DNA of 64,000 nucleotides from Serratia rubidaea (GTDB lineage Bacteria; Pseudomonadota; Gammaproteobacteria; Enterobacterales; Enterobacteriaceae): NCBI GenBank assembly GCA_901472405.1, contig LR590463.1, positions 744,001 to 808,000 of the forward strand, read 5' to 3'. Shown piece by piece: positions 48,897 to 60,543 of this stretch (position 1 is its first letter; each line of letters starts with the position of its first letter). The notes under the pieces were generated by a model. It saw only the letters and a program-made list of their open reading frames with translations, ran no database searches and was not told where the DNA came from. The position numbers and the translations under genes were made by a program.

Positions 48897-48920
48897 ATGA
48901 CGGCCGGTTTTGGCGGTCAT
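48897..48920 (+). promoter_or_regulatory. Stem-loop between secM and secA
   Basis: ATGACGGCC (48897-48905) pairs with GGCGGTCAT (48912-48920) apart from one mismatch. It lies just before the secA start at 48939. In E. coli a similar stem hides the secA ribosome binding site and is opened by SecM stalling; this is the likely equivalent. Confidence 0.6.
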
Positions 48921-48938
48921 GAACGAGATATTAAACAC

Positions 48939-51649
48939 ATGTTAGTTAAATTATTGACCAAAGTCTTTGGTAGCCGTAACGATCGTACGCTGCGCCGTAT
49001 GCGCAAAGTGGTTGAGCAGATCAACCGCATGGAACCGGACATGGAAAAACTGTCCGATGATGAGCTGAAAGCGAAAACCAACGAATTCCGCGAGCGCCTG
49101 AAAAAGGGCGAAACGGTAGAAAGCCTGATCCCGGAAGCCTTTGCGGTAGTGCGTGAAGCCAGTAAGCGCGTCTTCGGCATGCGCCACTTTGACGTGCAGC
49201 TGCTGGGCGGCATGGTATTGAACGATCGCTGCATCGCCGAGATGCGTACCGGTGAAGGTAAAACCCTGACGGCGACCCTGCCGGCATACCTGAACGCCCT
49301 GAGCGGGCGCGGCGTGCACGTGGTGACCGTCAACGACTACCTGGCGCAGCGCGATGCCGAAAACAACCGCCCGCTGTTTGAGTTCCTGGGCCTCAGCGTC
49401 GGCATCAACCTGCCGGGCATGCCGGCGCCGGCCAAGCGTGAAGCCTATGCCGCCGACATCACTTACGGCACCAACAACGAATACGGCTTTGACTACCTGC
49501 GCGACAACATGGCGTTCAGCCCTGAAGAGCGCGTGCAGCGTAAACTGCACTACGCGCTGGTGGATGAGGTTGACTCCATTCTGATCGATGAAGCGCGTAC
49601 TCCGCTGATCATCTCCGGCCCGGCTGAAGACAGCTCCGAGATGTATATCAAGGTCGACAAGCTGATCCCGAAACTGATCCGCCAGGAAAAAGAAGACTCC
49701 GACACCTTCCAGGGTGAAGGCCACTTCTCGGTGGATGAGAAGGCGCGTCAGGTGCACCTGACCGAGCGCGGCCTGATCCTGATCGAAGAGATGCTGGTGG
49801 AAGCGGGCATTATGGAAGAGGGCGAGTCGCTGTATTCGCCGACCAACATCATGCTGATGCACCACGTGACCGCCGCGCTGCGCGCACATGTGCTGTTCAC
49901 CCGCGACGTTGACTACATCGTGAAAGACGGCGAGGTGATCATCGTTGATGAACACACCGGCCGTACCATGCAGGGGCGCCGCTGGTCTGATGGCCTGCAT
50001 CAGGCGGTGGAAGCCAAAGAAAACGTGGAAATCCAGAACGAAAACCAGACGCTGGCGTCGATCACCTTCCAGAACTACTTCCGTCTGTACGAGAAGCTGG
50101 CGGGGATGACCGGTACCGCCGATACCGAAGCGTTTGAATTCAGCTCGATCTACAAGCTGGACACCATTGTGGTGCCGACCAACCGTCCGATGATCCGTAA
50201 GGATATGCCGGATCTGGTCTACATGACCGAGCAGGAGAAGATTGCGGCAATTATCGAAGACATCCGCGAACGTACCGCCAACGGCCAGCCGGTGCTGGTG
50301 GGGACCATCTCGATTGAGAAATCGGAAGTGGTATCCCGCGAGCTGACCAAGGCCGGCGTTGACCACAAGGTACTGAACGCCAAATTCCACGCCATGGAAG
50401 CGGATATCGTCGCACAGGCCGGCCAGGCCGGCGCGGTGACCATCGCCACCAACATGGCCGGCCGTGGTACCGATATCGTGCTGGGCGGCAGCTGGCAGAC
50501 GGAAGTCGCACAGCTGGAAGAACCGACCGAAGAGCAAATCGCGGCGATTAAAGACGCTGGAAAGTGCGCCACGATGCGGTACTGGCCGCCGGCGGCCTGC
50601 ATATTATCGGCACCGAACGTCACGAATCCCGCCGTATCGATAACCAGCTGCGCGGCCGTTCCGGTCGTCAGGGCGATGCCGGTTCATCCCGCTTCTACCT
50701 GTCGATGGAAGATGCGCTGATGCGTATCTTTGCCTCCGACCGCGTCTCCAACATGATGCGTAAGCTGGGGATGAAAGAGGGCGAGGCGATTGAGCACCCG
50801 TGGGTGACCAAGGCAATCGCCAATGCACAGCGTAAAGTGGAAAGCCGTAACTTCGATATTCGTAAGCAGCTGCTGGAATATGATGACGTGGCGAACGATC
50901 AGCGCCGTGCGATCTACACCCAGCGTAACGAACTGCTGGACGTTTCCGACATCAGCGAAACCATCGCCAGCATCCGTGAGGACGTGTTCAAGGCCACCAT
51001 CGACAACTACATTCCGCCGCAGTCGCTGGAGGAAATGTGGGACGTGCAGGGTCTGGAAGAGCGTCTGAAAAACGACTTCGACCTGGAGATGCCGATCGCC
51101 GAGTGGCTGGACAAAGAGCCGGAGCTGCACGAAGAGACGCTGCGTGAACGCATTCTGGAAAAGGCCAAGGAAGAGTACCTGCTGAAAGAAGACGTGGTTG
51201 GCAGCGAAATGATGCGCAACTTCGAGAAGGGCGTGATGCTGCAGACGCTGGATTCGCTGTGGAAAGAGCACCTGGCGGCGATGGATTACCTGCGTCAGGG
51301 CATCCACCTGCGCGGCTATGCGCAAAAGGATCCGAAGCAGGAGTACAAGCGTGAGTCGTTCGCCATGTTCGCCGCGATGCTGGAATCACTGAAATATGAG
51401 GTGATCAGCGTGCTGAGCAAGGTGCAGGTGCGGATGCCGGAAGAGGTGGAAGCGCTGGAGCAGCAACGCCGCGAAGAAGCCGAGCGTCTGGCGCAACAGC
51501 AGCAGCTGAGCCACCAGGATGAAAATGCGCTGGCAACGAACGATCCTAATGCGCCGGCGGTAGCCGAGCGTAAAGTAGGACGTAACGATCCGTGCCCTTG
51601 CGGTTCCGGCAAGAAATACAAGCAGTGCCACGGTCGTCTGCAAAAGTAA
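48939..51649 (+). CDS. secA: Preprotein translocase ATPase SecA (frameshift as read)
   Basis: SecA drives preproteins through SecYEG. The sequence starts [20 protein letters not shown], has Walker [18 protein letters not shown] near residue 105, the [19 protein letters not shown]-type motif and [15 protein letters not shown]. One C is missing at about 50556-50558 ([11 protein letters not shown] expected), which breaks the frame. The remainder ([20 protein letters not shown] onward) is in the next frame and ends with the zinc-binding [18 protein letters not shown]. The restored length is 903 residues (901 in E. coli). SecA is essential, so this is a sequence error. Confidence 0.97.
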
Positions 51650-51680
51650 GCCGTTGTTAAACAGGCGATCAATGCCTCGT

Positions 51681-51702
51681 GGGGCCGGACATGTCCGGCC
51701 CC
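51681..51702 (+). terminator. Perfect hairpin after secA
   Basis: GGGGCCGGAC and GTCCGGCCCC form a ten-base-pair stem with a two-base tip, 30 bases after the secA stop. The following AGTTATATC is a weak tail, so termination before mutT may be partial. Confidence 0.5.
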
Positions 51703-51763
51703 AGTTATATCTGGCGTTACCCGCGAGCGGTGGCGCAGTTCAGGAATCAGTTAGGAGTTAGCG

Positions 51764-52168
51764 ATGAAACATCTGAACATCGCCGTGGGCATTATTCGTA
51801 ATGCCCGGCAGGAGATCTTTATTACCCGCCGCGGTGCGGATTCTCATATGGCAGGCTTTTGGGAGTTTCCCGGCGGCAAGATTGAAGCGGGTGAAACGGC
51901 CGAGCAGGCGCTGTACCGTGAGCTGCAGGAAGAAACCGGCATCGAGGCCGGACAGGCTGCGCTGCTGGAGGTGCTGGAGCACCGCTTTACCGACCGTATC
52001 GTGACGCTGAATTTCTATCTGGTGGAGAATTGGCAGGGCGAGCCGTTTGGTCGCGAAGGACAGCCGATGCGCTGGGTAAAACAGGCGGAGCTGCGCGAAG
52101 ATGAGTTTCCGCCGGCCAATGCCGCCATTGTCCGGCAGCTGGTTGCGCAGGCTGGCGCGGCGCAGTAA
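51764..52168 (+). CDS. mutT: 8-oxo-dGTP diphosphatase MutT
   Basis: MutT removes 8-oxo-dGTP from the nucleotide pool and prevents A:T to C:G transversions. The 134-residue protein has the complete Nudix box, GGKIEAGETAEQALYRELQE followed by ETGI, and FWEFPGGK before it. TTAGGAGT upstream supports the ATG at 51764. It follows secA as in E. coli and converges on yacG. Confidence 0.96.
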   Translation: MKHLNIAVGIIRNARQEIFITRRGADSHMAGFWEFPGGKIEAGETAEQALYRELQEETGIEAGQAALLEVLEHRFTDRIVTLNFYLVENWQGEPFGREGQPMRWVKQAELREDEFPPANAAIVRQLVAQAGAAQ

Positions 52169-52176
52169 ACCAACGA

Positions 52177-52198
52177 ACGGCCTGGCTTGCCAGGCCGT
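52177..52198. terminator. Hairpin between convergent mutT and yacG
   Basis: ACGGCCTGG and CCAGGCCGT form a nine-base-pair stem with a four-base loop between the two convergent stops. It has no T-run on either side. Confidence 0.5.
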
Positions 52199-52206
52199 CA
52201 TGCGCG

Positions 52207-52398
52207 TCAGAAGTCTTCCTTTTCACTCCAGTCGTCGCTGTCGGACAAATCGCCATTGCTTGGGATGCGCTTTTCTTCGGCCGCCCATTCGCCCAAATCG
52301 ATCATCTGGCAGCGTTTGCTGCAGAACGGACGGTACGGGCTGACTTCTCCCCAAACAACGTCTTTGCCACAGGTCGGGCAATTTACTACGGTCGTCAT
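52207..52398 (-). CDS. yacG: DNA gyrase inhibitor YacG (zinc protein)
   Basis: YacG is a small zinc-binding protein that inhibits DNA gyrase in E. coli. The four zinc cysteines appear in [13 protein letters not shown] and [18 protein letters not shown]. The protein is 63 residues from ATG 52396-52398 with AAGGA upstream; a GTG one codon earlier is possible. It lies downstream of zapD on the same strand, the conserved coaE-zapD-yacG order. Confidence 0.95.
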   Translation of the reverse strand: MTTVVNCPTCGKDVVWGEVSPYRPFCSKRCQMIDLGEWAAEEKRIPSNGDLSDSDDWSEKEDF

Positions 52399-52442
52399 CA
52401 CTCTTCCTTAGCCGGTTTTGCAACGGGCCATTTTATTGATTA

Positions 52443-53195
52443 CTAACAGCAGGCGAGATCGAACGTCAGGCGTTCCGGTACCTGAGTATGATCGCCGTCC
52501 AGCGACAAGAAGCGAATCGCGTAACGCGTCTTGTGGCCGGAAATTTGCGGATACAGCTGATGCGACAGCTCGATACGCAGGCGCAGCAGATCGGCCTCTT
52601 CCGCATTGTCCTGATAAAAGCCATTCAGACTGATTTGATTGCGGAACGGCCCGGACTGACGGATCAGGCTCAGGATCATCGTCAATGCCTGATGCAGCGG
52701 ATCCAGGGTTTCCAGCCACTGGGCGACGTCGGCGTCGCGCTCTGACTGGGGCACATGCATCCACATATGCAGCGTCGGCAGATCGAAACTGCAGCAGCCG
52801 CCGGGAATGCCCAGACGCTGGCGCACCAGGCTGATAAGCTTGTCTTCCCGCAGCGGCTGGCCCATGCGCGGTGCGGCGATCAGGCGTGAGGACAGCTCTT
52901 TTAACTGGCTGCGCAGCTGCTCGACCAGCGACATATCAACGCCGGGCACGTCGGCCCACTGCAGCAGTTTTTGCTGCTGGCGTTCCAGCTCTTTCGCCAG
53001 CTCGGTACGGACTTCACCGCGCTCCAGCACGTCCAGCAGGTCGGAGACGGTACGGAAAAAGGTCAGGGCGATGGCGGTATCGCTCAAGGTCCGGTGGCCA
53101 TGTAACTGTTGCAACAAAAATTCGATTCGCAGCCAGGTACGCATTTTTTCATTCAACGGGTGTTCAAAGAGAACGGTTGGAGAAGCGTCGCTCAT
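52443..53195 (-). CDS. zapD: Cell division protein ZapD
   Basis: ZapD crosslinks FtsZ filaments and stabilises the Z ring. The 250-residue protein contains [60 protein letters not shown] and ends [11 protein letters not shown], all as in E. coli (247 residues). It starts five bases after the coaE stop, so the two are co-transcribed. Confidence 0.96.
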   Translation of the reverse strand: MSDASPTVLFEHPLNEKMRTWLRIEFLLQQLHGHRTLSDTAIALTFFRTVSDLLDVLERGEVRTELAKELERQQQKLLQWADVPGVDMSLVEQLRSQLKELSSRLIAAPRMGQPLREDKLISLVRQRLGIPGGCCSFDLPTLHMWMHVPQSERDADVAQWLETLDPLHQALTMILSLIRQSGPFRNQISLNGFYQDNAEEADLLRLRIELSHQLYPQISGHKTRYAIRFLSLDGDHTQVPERLTFDLACC

Positions 53196-53200
53196 TCAGT

Positions 53201-53815
53201 TCAATCCTGTCGTTTTGCTGATGCCGCAAGGTCCAGATAGCGGCGATGCAAGGCGGCTACGTGTGATTCTATCTGTTGTGCGGCGCCGCCGTTGTCGATC
53301 ACGTCGTCCGCCGCTGCCAGACGCTGCTCGCGCGTCGCCTGGGCCGATAAAATATTGAGTGCCTGCTGGCGGCTGACGCCGTCGCGGGCGATGGTTCTTT
53401 GCAATTGTGTCTCGCTGTCGACATCCACCACCACGACCCGGTCGGCGCGCGACTGGAGCTGGTTTTCCACCAGCAGCGGTACCACCCAGAGTGCATACGG
53501 ACTGTCGGCCAGCGCCAGCTGGCGCTGAGTCTCCTGCTGTATCACCGGGTGCAACAGCTGATTCAGCCAGCGTTTTTCATCCGGCTGGCTGAAGATGCGC
53601 TGGCGCAGCGTGGCGCGATCCAGGGTGCCATCCGGCTGTAGTATTCCCTGGCCAAAATGGGCGGCGATGGCCGCTAATGACGGCGTGCCGGGTTCTACCA
53701 CCTGGCGGGCGATGATGTCGGCATCGACAATCACGATGCCATGACGCGCAAAGGCATTGGCGACGGTTGATTTCCCGCTGCCGATGCCGCCGGTCAGTGC
53801 AACAATGTAGGTCAT
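53201..53815 (-). CDS. coaE: Dephospho-CoA kinase
   Basis: CoaE phosphorylates the 3' hydroxyl of dephospho-CoA, the last step of coenzyme A synthesis. The 204-residue protein begins [20 protein letters not shown] with Walker A GGIGSGKS, and has the substrate-binding [13 protein letters not shown] and [14 protein letters not shown]. It is the first gene of coaE-zapD-yacG. In E. coli the hofC-ppdD block and guaC lie upstream in the same arrangement. Confidence 0.96.
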   Translation of the reverse strand: MTYIVALTGGIGSGKSTVANAFARHGIVIVDADIIARQVVEPGTPSLAAIAAHFGQGILQPDGTLDRATLRQRIFSQPDEKRWLNQLLHPVIQQETQRQLALADSPYALWVVPLLVENQLQSRADRVVVVDVDSETQLQRTIARDGVSRQQALNILSAQATREQRLAAADDVIDNGGAAQQIESHVAALHRRYLDLAASAKRQD

Positions 53816-54154
53816 GGCGTGCAGGGATACCCTAAGATTTATCCAGAAACAATAGACGAATCATAAAGCGATCGTGCAGAAGTGCAAGTCGGCGCCGTCA
53901 GGCTGGCGTTTCTGTCGCCATAATGGGAAAAATGGGCGCAATATCACATCGGAATTGCGTAGGTAAATTTCTGGGATTGTAGCGTAAATAAAGACGAAAT
54001 CGCAGTCTTGCCGCGTGATTATTCCGGCGTATGATAACGTCACTGGAACTGGCATCAAGCTGTTCTGCGCAGGTGTCGCGCTAGCGAAAACCCGTGGGAT
54101 AGAAGATTCGATCACCCTTGCGATCCGTCGCCATAAACCAGGAAATCCGTTGTC
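53816..54154. other. Intergenic region between divergent coaE and guaC
   Basis: About 340 bases hold the divergent promoters of coaE and guaC. No strong -35/-10 pair, operator or repeat can be named by eye. AGGAAAT about 15 bases before guaC is its probable ribosome binding site. Confidence 0.5.
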
Positions 54155-55198
54155 ATGCGTATTGAAGAAGATTTGAAGTTAGGTTTTAAAGATGTGCTGA
54201 TCCGCCCGAAGCGTTCTACGCTGAAAAGCCGTTCTGAAGTTGAACTGGAGCGCCAGTTTACCTTCAAACATTCGGGGTGGAGCTGGTCTGGCGTACCTAT
54301 CATTGCCGCCAATATGGATACGGTCGGCACCTTCCGCATGGCAGAGGCTCTGGCGTCTTTCGACGTGCTGACCGCGGTTCACAAACACTATTCGGTTGAA
54401 CAGTGGGCTGAATTTGTTCAGCGCGTGCCGGCAGAGACGCTGCGCCACGTGATGGTTTCCACCGGCACTTCCGATGCCGATTTCGTGAAGATGAAGCAAA
54501 TTCTGGCGTTGTCGCCGGCGTTGAAGTTTATCTGCATCGATGTGGCAAACGGCTACTCGGAGCACTTCGTCGCCTTCCTGCAGAAAGCGCGTGAAGCCTG
54601 TCCGCAGCATGTTATCTGCGCCGGCAACGTGGTCACCGGCGAAATGGTTGAGGAACTGATTCTGTCCGGCGCCGATATCGTGAAGGTGGGGATTGGGCCT
54701 GGCTCGGTGTGCACCACGCGGGTGAAAACCGGCGTCGGCTATCCGCAGCTGTCCGCGGTGATTGAGTGTGCGGATGCGGCGCACGGCCTGGGCGGCCAGA
54801 TTGTCAGCGACGGCGGCTGTTCGGTGCCGGGCGACGTGGCGAAAGCCTTCGGCGGCGGTGCGGACTTTGTCATGCTGGGCGGTATGCTGGCCGGCCACGA
54901 TGAGTGTGAAGGCACGGTGGTGGAAGAGAACGGCGAGAAGTTTATGCTGTTCTACGGCATGAGCTCTGAATCCGCGATGAAGCGCCACGTGGGCGGTGTT
55001 GCGGAGTACCGCGCGGCAGAAGGCAAAACCGTGAAGCTGCCGCTGCGCGGAGAAGTGGAGTTCACCGTGCGCGATATCCTCGGCGGCCTGCGTTCGGCCT
55101 GCACCTACGTGGGGGCGGAGCGTCTGAAAGAACTGACCAAGCGCACCACCTTTATCCGCGTTGCGGAGCAGGAAAACCGCGTGTTCGGCAGTAAGTAA
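54155..55198 (+). CDS. guaC: GMP reductase
   Basis: GuaC reduces GMP to IMP with NADPH and interconverts purine nucleotides. The 347-residue protein belongs to the IMPDH/GMPR TIM-barrel family. It starts [20 protein letters not shown] and has the catalytic-cysteine loop [20 protein letters not shown] near residue 180 and the phosphate-binding [20 protein letters not shown]. Length equals the E. coli protein. A hairpin follows the stop. Confidence 0.97.
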   Translation: MRIEEDLKLGFKDVLIRPKRSTLKSRSEVELERQFTFKHSGWSWSGVPIIAANMDTVGTFRMAEALASFDVLTAVHKHYSVEQWAEFVQRVPAETLRHVMVSTGTSDADFVKMKQILALSPALKFICIDVANGYSEHFVAFLQKAREACPQHVICAGNVVTGEMVEELILSGADIVKVGIGPGSVCTTRVKTGVGYPQLSAVIECADAAHGLGGQIVSDGGCSVPGDVAKAFGGGADFVMLGGMLAGHDECEGTVVEENGEKFMLFYGMSSESAMKRHVGGVAEYRAAEGKTVKLPLRGEVEFTVRDILGGLRSACTYVGAERLKELTKRTTFIRVAEQENRVFGSK

Positions 55199-55207
55199 TT
55201 CCCTGCC

Positions 55208-55229
55208 GCCCCCGGCATCGGCCGGGGGC
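55208..55229 (+). terminator. Hairpin after guaC
   Basis: GCCCCCGGC and GCCGGGGGC form a nine-base-pair stem around a four-base loop, followed by GCCTCTTCTTCCC. It also stands just past the hofC stop on the other strand and may end both transcripts. Confidence 0.6.
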
Positions 55230-55245
55230 GCCTCTTCTTCCCGTG

Positions 55246-56444
55246 TTATCCCAGCACCGTCCCCAATTGAAAAATCGGTAAATACATGGCGATCACCAGA
55301 CCGCCGACGATAATGCCAATCACCAACATCAGCAGCGGCTCCAGCGTTTGCGCCAGGGCGTCCGCCAGCTCATGTGTCTGTTGTTCATGCCATAACGCCA
55401 GTTTGCCCAGCAGAGCGTCCAGCGTGCCGGACTCCTCCCCGACGCGCGCCAGCTGTTGGCACAGCGGCGGAAACAGCGGCTGCTCCGCCAGCGCCTGATA
55501 CAGCGGCAGCCCCTGATTCAGCCGTTGCCGGACGGCCTCCAGCGCCTGACGGAAAAACAGGTTCTCCATCGACAGCAGCGCCGCGTCCAGCCCTTCGAGC
55601 AGCGTCAGTCCCGCCTGCTGGGTCATATGCAGCGTGCGGAAGATCTGGCTCAGGCTGGCGCCTTTAATCAGCTGCGCAATCAGCGGCAGACGCAGGCTGA
55701 GCCGTTGCTCCCGTCGTCGCCAGCGGGCGTACGGATGGCAATAGCGCCAGTAGCCGCCCGCCAGCAGGGCGCCGGCCAGCAATAGATAGGGGCCGGCGCT
55801 CACCAGCAGCGCCGACAGCGTCATTAACCCCTGGGTAAACCAGGGCAGCGGCGCGTCGAACGACTGATACACCTTGGCGAACTCGGGCAGCACCATCAGC
55901 AGCATCAGCAGGCTGACCAGTATGGCCACCGCGCAGATAAACAGCGGGTAGCGGATGGCTTTTACCACCTTCTTGCGCAGTTTTTGCTGTTCCTCCTGCT
56001 GTTGCGCCAGCTGTTGGCAGCAGCGGTCAAGGTTGCCGGTCAGTTCCCCCAGAGTGATGAGCTGGCGGTAAATCGGCGGAAAGACGTAGTGATAGCCCGC
56101 CGTCACTTCGGACAGCGGCTGGCCCTGGGCACGCGCTCGCCGATCTCCTGCAGCAGGCAGCGCCAAGGGGCGGAGGCGTGCTGCTGCGCCAGCAGCTGCA
56201 GCGCGTTCATCAGCGGCAGCCCGGCCTGCAGCAGCGTAGCCAGCTGGCGGGTGAACAGGATCAGCGCTTCACCGCGCCATTGACGTCGGCTAATCGCCTT
56301 GCCGCGTGCGACCTGATAGGGCTGCAGGTTTTGCTCAATCAGCAGCTGATAAACCTGCTCTTTACGTTCCGCCAGCGACTCTCCCTGCGTCAGCTCGCCC
56401 TGGCTGTTAATCGCCTGCCAGAGAAAGAGCCGCCGCGACGTCAT
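55246..56444 (-). CDS. hofC: Type IV pilus-type inner membrane platform protein HofC (frameshift as read)
   Basis: HofC belongs to the PilC/GspF family of polytopic proteins that anchor the assembly ATPase of type IV pili and type II secretion. The N-terminal part (LFLWQAINSQGELTQGESLA to CLLQEIGERV) and the rest (QGQPLSEVTAGYHYVFPPIY onward) are in different frames. One base is missing at about 56127-56131. Both T2SSF domains are present with hydrophobic segments LFICAVAILVSLLMLLMV and MLVIGIIVGGLVIAMYLPIF. The restored length is 399 residues (400 in E. coli). It overlaps hofB by four bases. Confidence 0.9.
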
Positions 56445-57871
56445 GGCTGTTGCTCCATATGGCCTATTACGCGATAAACCTCCTGCAGCGAGGTGGTGCC
56501 TTCCGCAACCAGCGCCAGCCCGGCCTGCAGCAGCGAGGTTTGCCCCTGGCGCTGCGCGATCTCATCCAACTGCTCTGCCGTCTGGTGCTGCAGCAACCCG
56601 TGCTGGATCTCACTGGTGATGTGCAAGAGTTCGTAAATACCGATGCGGCCGTAATAGCCGCCGAAGCAGTGCTCGCAGCCCTCGGCGCGCCAGGGCGTTA
56701 ACGGCTGGGGCCACAGCGCGGCGGGGAAGTGCAGCGCTTCCGTTTGCCGACGGCGGCAGTGCAGACACAGCCGCCGCACCAGCCGCTGGGCGATCACCAG
56801 GCGGAGGCTGGCGGCCAGCAGATAGCCGGGAATGCCCATATTGGTCAGACGGGTCAGGGTTTCGCTGGTGGAGTTGGTGTGCAGGGTCGACAGCACCAGA
56901 TGGCCGGTCTGGGCGGCTTTTACCGCGATCTCGGCGGTTTCCCCGTCGCGGATCTCGCCGATCATGATCACGTCCGGATCCTGGCGCAGCAACGCCCGCA
57001 GCACGCGGGAGAAGCTGAGATCGATTTTACCGTTGACCTGCGTCTGGTTGACGCCGAACAGCGGGATCTCGACGGGATCTTCAACGCTACACAGGTTGCG
57101 CTGCCGGTCGTTGAGTTGATGCAGGCCGCTGTACAGCGTGACGGTTTTTCCGCTGCCGGTGGGGCCGGTGACCAGAATCATCCCCTGCGGGGCGGCGAGG
57201 GCGGCGGCGAACTGCGCGCGATCGTCCGCCGTCATGCCCAGCTGTTCCAACGGCAGATCCTGACGGTCGGTCTGCAGGATCCGCAGCACGACCTTTTCGC
57301 CGTACAGCGTCGGCAGGGTGGAGATGCGCATCGAGTAGCGGCTGCGATCCAGCTGAACGCCGAGCTGGCCGTCCTGCGGCAGCCGCCGTTCGGCGATATC
57401 CAGCTGCGCCATGATCTTCAGCCGGGCGATAATGCGCTGGCTCAGGGCCAGCGGCGGCGGAGAGGCCGTCTGCAGTACGCCGTCAATGCGCAGGCGGATG
57501 CTGAGCTGTTGCTGGTAAGGCTCAAAGTGAATGTCGGAGGCGCGCCGCTGAATCGCGCTGCGCAGCGTTTGGTTGATAAAGTTGACCGCTGGCGCATCGG
57601 TATCGTCATCCAGCGTGGGGCCGCCCGCTTCGGCGGCCTCTTCCTGAGCCGGCTGCTGCGCCGGCGACTGAAACAGCGCCTGTTCCAGCCGCGCCAGCGG
57701 CCATTGCTCCAGCGTGATGCGTTTCCCACTGGCGAAGCGCAGCGCATTGAGCAGCGGCGCCGGCGGTTCGCCGTGCAGGGCGACGGTCAGGCTCTGTTCG
57801 TCTTCACTCAGCGCCAGCGCCTGATAGCGTTGGCACAGGGCGTGTATTTCCGCGTTGATAGTCTGGCTCAT
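56441..57871 (-). CDS. hofB: Type IV pilus-type assembly ATPase HofB
   Basis: HofB is a GspE/PilB-family hexameric ATPase that would drive pilin assembly. The 476-residue protein has Walker A GPTGSGKT at residues 236-243, the Asp box region VEDPVEIPLFGVNQ, Walker B DVIMIGEIRDGETAE, the His box LSTLHTNS, and a four-cysteine zinc site (CLHC and CEHC). It lies between ppdD and hofC with one- and four-base overlaps. The frame is intact. Confidence 0.94.
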   Translation of the reverse strand: MSQTINAEIHALCQRYQALALSEDEQSLTVALHGEPPAPLLNALRFASGKRITLEQWPLARLEQALFQSPAQQPAQEEAAEAGGPTLDDDTDAPAVNFINQTLRSAIQRRASDIHFEPYQQQLSIRLRIDGVLQTASPPPLALSQRIIARLKIMAQLDIAERRLPQDGQLGVQLDRSRYSMRISTLPTLYGEKVVLRILQTDRQDLPLEQLGMTADDRAQFAAALAAPQGMILVTGPTGSGKTVTLYSGLHQLNDRQRNLCSVEDPVEIPLFGVNQTQVNGKIDLSFSRVLRALLRQDPDVIMIGEIRDGETAEIAVKAAQTGHLVLSTLHTNSTSETLTRLTNMGIPGYLLAASLRLVIAQRLVRRLCLHCRRRQTEALHFPAALWPQPLTPWRAEGCEHCFGGYYGRIGIYELLHITSEIQHGLLQHQTAEQLDEIAQRQGQTSLLQAGLALVAEGTTSLQEVYRVIGHMEQQP

Positions 57872-58317
57872 CAGGATGGCTCCGCCGCATCGTCAAAGCG
57901 GAACACTTCTCGGCAGGTATCCTGCAGCGCGCTGCTGTCCGCCGCGCTGCAGCTGCGCGTCCAGCGCATCAGACCGTTGCTGTCCGGCGTCGGCGTCATC
58001 GCGACCGTCAGCCCCTGCAGCGTCTGGGCGCCGGTGAGGGTGATCACCCCTTGGCTGACGCTGACGGCGCTGACGTAGCGTGAAGCGGCGCCGGCCGGAA
58101 TGCCTTGGCTGCCGGCGTTGCACGCCTCGGGGCCGCCGCTGTCCAGCACGCACAGCTCCACCGCCATCTTGTACGGGGTCATCGCCTGCAGCATATCGGT
58201 CATCGCCGCTTTCTGGATATAGCGCTGATAGGCGGGGACGCCGATGGCGCTCAGGGTGGCGATGATGGCGATCACCACCATCAGTTCGATCAGGGTAAAT
58301 CCGCGTTGTGTTTCCAT
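57871..58317 (-). CDS. ppdD: Major type IV prepilin PpdD
   Basis: PpdD is the type IV pilin subunit. The start ATG at 58315-58317 gives METQRG followed by FTLIELMVVIAIIATLSAIG, with the prepilin peptidase cleavage site after the glycine and glutamate at mature position 5. The remaining segment includes ELCVLDSGGPEACNAG and ends near CREVFRFDDAAEPS, with paired cysteines as in E. coli. The 148 residues are the usual length. Its stop overlaps the hofB start by one base. An upstream in-frame start 96 bases earlier is rejected because pilins have short leaders. Confidence 0.95.
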   Translation of the reverse strand: METQRGFTLIELMVVIAIIATLSAIGVPAYQRYIQKAAMTDMLQAMTPYKMAVELCVLDSGGPEACNAGSQGIPAGAASRYVSAVSVSQGVITLTGAQTLQGLTVAMTPTPDSNGLMRWTRSCSAADSSALQDTCREVFRFDDAAEPS

Positions 58318-58514
58318 ACGTTGCTTCCTCCTGTTGTGGAGCCGCAACGGTAGCGCCTGGCCGGCAGGGGAGCGAGCATCGGTTGGCCGCTCTGCGTATG
58401 GCTTCCCGCACAATGTGGGCGGTTACCCTTTTTCGCAGCGCATAATGCGGCGCGGATCGCAGCGTAGTAACGCGGAGGGCGCCGCCGGATCGGCGGCGCG
58501 GGGAGATCCGGCGG

Positions 58515-59620
<1,106 letters not shown>

Positions 59621-60475
59621 ATGACGCTGTTTTCGCTGTTACTGGTTCTGGCGTGGGAACGTTTATTCAAGCTGGGCGAGCATTGGCAGCTGGATCACCG
59701 GCTGGAAGTGGTTTTCCGCCGTCTGCGCCGCTTTTCGCTGCTGCAGACGCTGGCGCTGGCCTGCGGCTGGATGGTGGTGGTCTGGGGAATTTTATGGCTG
59801 GCGCACGGGCTGTTTTTCGGCCTGCTGACGCTGCTGCTGTGGATTGCCGTGGCGCTGCTGTGCGTCGGGGCGGGCATTAAGCGCAAGCATTACCGCGCCT
59901 ATCTGAAGGCGGCGCGTCAGGGCGACAGCCATGCGGTGGATGCCATGGCGGAAGAGCTGGCGCTGATCCACGGCCTGCCGGTGGATTGCAGCGCGCAAGA
60001 GCGTCTGCGTGAACTGCAAAATGCGCTGCTATGGATTAACTACCGCTACTATCTGGCGCCGCTGTTCTGGTTTGTGGCCTGTGGTCCCTACGGGCCGATC
60101 GCGTTGGCCGGCTATGCGTTCCTGCGCGCTTACCAAACCTGGCTGGCGCGGCACAATACGCCGCTGGAGCGTTCGCAGTCGGGGATTGATGCGCTGTTGC
60201 ACTGGCTGGACTGGATCCCGGTGCGGCTGGCGGGCGTGGCCTACGCGCTGATCGGCCACGGAGAAAGGGCGCTGCCGGCCTGGTTCGCCTCGCTGGGCGA
60301 CCGCCGTACTTCACAGTATCAGGTGCTGACGCGTCTGGCGCAGTTTGCACTGGCGCGCGAACCGCATGACGATCCGGTGCAGACGCCGCGCGCCGCGGTG
60401 GTGCTGGCGCGTAAGGTGACGATGATTATCGTGGTGGTGGTGGCGGTGCTGACCATTTACGGCACCCTGCTGTAA
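59621..60475 (+). CDS. ampE: Inner membrane protein AmpE (beta-lactamase regulator locus)
   Basis: AmpE is a polytopic membrane protein first found as a partner of AmpD in beta-lactamase control; its biochemical role is not settled. The 284-residue protein starts [20 protein letters not shown] and contains [20 protein letters not shown] and [20 protein letters not shown], matching E. coli along its length. GAGAGG upstream supports the ATG at 59621. The usual upstream ampD is missing, and the gene converges on hemL rather than being followed by aroP or pdhR. Confidence 0.94.
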   Translation: MTLFSLLLVLAWERLFKLGEHWQLDHRLEVVFRRLRRFSLLQTLALACGWMVVVWGILWLAHGLFFGLLTLLLWIAVALLCVGAGIKRKHYRAYLKAARQGDSHAVDAMAEELALIHGLPVDCSAQERLRELQNALLWINYRYYLAPLFWFVACGPYGPIALAGYAFLRAYQTWLARHNTPLERSQSGIDALLHWLDWIPVRLAGVAYALIGHGERALPAWFASLGDRRTSQYQVLTRLAQFALAREPHDDPVQTPRAAVVLARKVTMIIVVVVAVLTIYGTLL

Positions 60476-60490
60476 TCCGCTATCGCGCAG

Positions 60491-60521
60491 TAAAAAAGGG
60501 CTGAACCCAGGTTCAGCCCTT
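60491..60521 (-). terminator. Intrinsic terminator of hemL (possibly shared with ampE)
   Basis: AAGGGCTGAAC and GTTCAGCCCTT form an eleven-base-pair stem around a four-base loop. On the minus strand it is followed by TTTTTTA, a good terminator for hemL. The plus-strand tail (GTTGT) is weaker. Confidence 0.88.
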
Positions 60522-60543
60522 GTTGTATGCGCAGCGTTCTCGG

